Source of the DNA: Myxococcales bacterium
GTDB lineage: Bacteria; Myxococcota; B64-G9
Reading direction: 5' to 3'
Assembly: GCA_012798435.1 (NCBI GenBank)
Contig: JAAZNF010000058.1
Span: 1 to 53,124 of the forward strand
DNA: 53,124 nt
Of this stretch, positions 53,105-53,124 are shown piece by piece. The notes beneath the pieces were generated by a model. That model saw nothing but the letters and a program-made list of their open reading frames with translations. It had not been told where the DNA came from and did not search any database. A program made the position numbers and the translations under genes. Every line of letters begins with the position of its first letter. Within the stretch, counting starts at the first letter, position 1.

Positions 53105-53124
53105 GCGAGGTTTTTCGAGAGGAC
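53101..53124 (+). CDS. Start of a gene cut by the window edge
   Basis: ATG 53101 overlaps the uridine kinase stop (ATGA) and opens a frame reading MSEVFRED to the window end. The overlap suggests a translationally coupled gene. Its product cannot be named. Confidence 0.5.

Overview
The window is GC-rich, densely coded DNA from a Deltaproteobacteria/Myxococcota-like Gram-negative bacterium, possibly from a metagenome-assembled genome. I infer this from several features: large cysteine-rich lipoproteins with CNGxDDDCDG (MopE-type) motifs, a MYXO-CTERM-like tail, a PEGA-domain protein, three sigma54-type regulators (one with FHA, two with other sensor domains), and many outer-membrane beta-barrels and lipoproteins. 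I see no rRNA, tRNA, CRISPR array, intact transposase or prophage gene.

Layout. 1-296 is a gene-free stretch with a palindrome and an in-phase A-tract repeat. 297-2410 (minus) holds a PEGA protein and a lipoprotein. 2528-4784 (plus) holds a PlsC acyltransferase and a PQQ-type propeller lipoprotein. 5197-7665 (minus) holds a CcdA-thioredoxin fusion and acetate kinase. The CcdA fusion has a sigma54 promoter and faces a divergent PAS-PAS sigma54 activator (7885-9687), with a palindromic enhancer candidate between them. 9620-11510 holds a divergent pair: a membrane-anchored protein and a Tat-exported DUF362 protein. 11616-17776 is a cysteine-rich surface-protein region: two large lipoproteins pointing towards each other, with a small repeat protein that looks like a 7(1) septoil-knot protein between them. 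17899-22205 is a signalling block (FHA-sigma54 activator, membrane-tethered binding protein, histidine kinase, LuxR regulator), followed by a barrel protein and a small membrane protein.

23789-29229 holds envelope and lipid functions: Zn-dependent phospholipase C, a large lipoprotein, a membrane esterase, a GT9 glycosyltransferase and a chalcone-isomerase-like protein. 29233-33093 (minus) is a PocR-domain regulator with a degenerate AAA+ domain, directly followed by a TonB-dependent receptor. 33176-36208 is a large secreted GH123-like protein with carbohydrate-binding modules. 36129-41965 carries small membrane proteins, an OmpA lipoprotein, a barrel protein, a lipase-acyltransferase operon, a thioesterase and OsmC. 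42052-43851 is a secreted M1 metallopeptidase. 44205-47982 groups a macro-domain protein, a PD-(D/E)XK-XPD helicase fusion and a Fic protein lacking its catalytic motif. 48424-53104 is part of a polysaccharide locus: lipoprotein, sugar aminotransferase, WecB epimerase, flippase and uridine kinase.

The intergenic spaces carry at least three families of short palindromic repeats, five of the sites sharing or closely resembling a GGGGCCTGTCCCC core. The best candidates for undescribed biology are the PAS-Cys activator/CcdA-thioredoxin circuit, the septoil-knot protein with its cysteine-rich partner, the ATPase-dead PocR regulator of a TonB receptor, and the Fic/nuclease-helicase/macro cluster.
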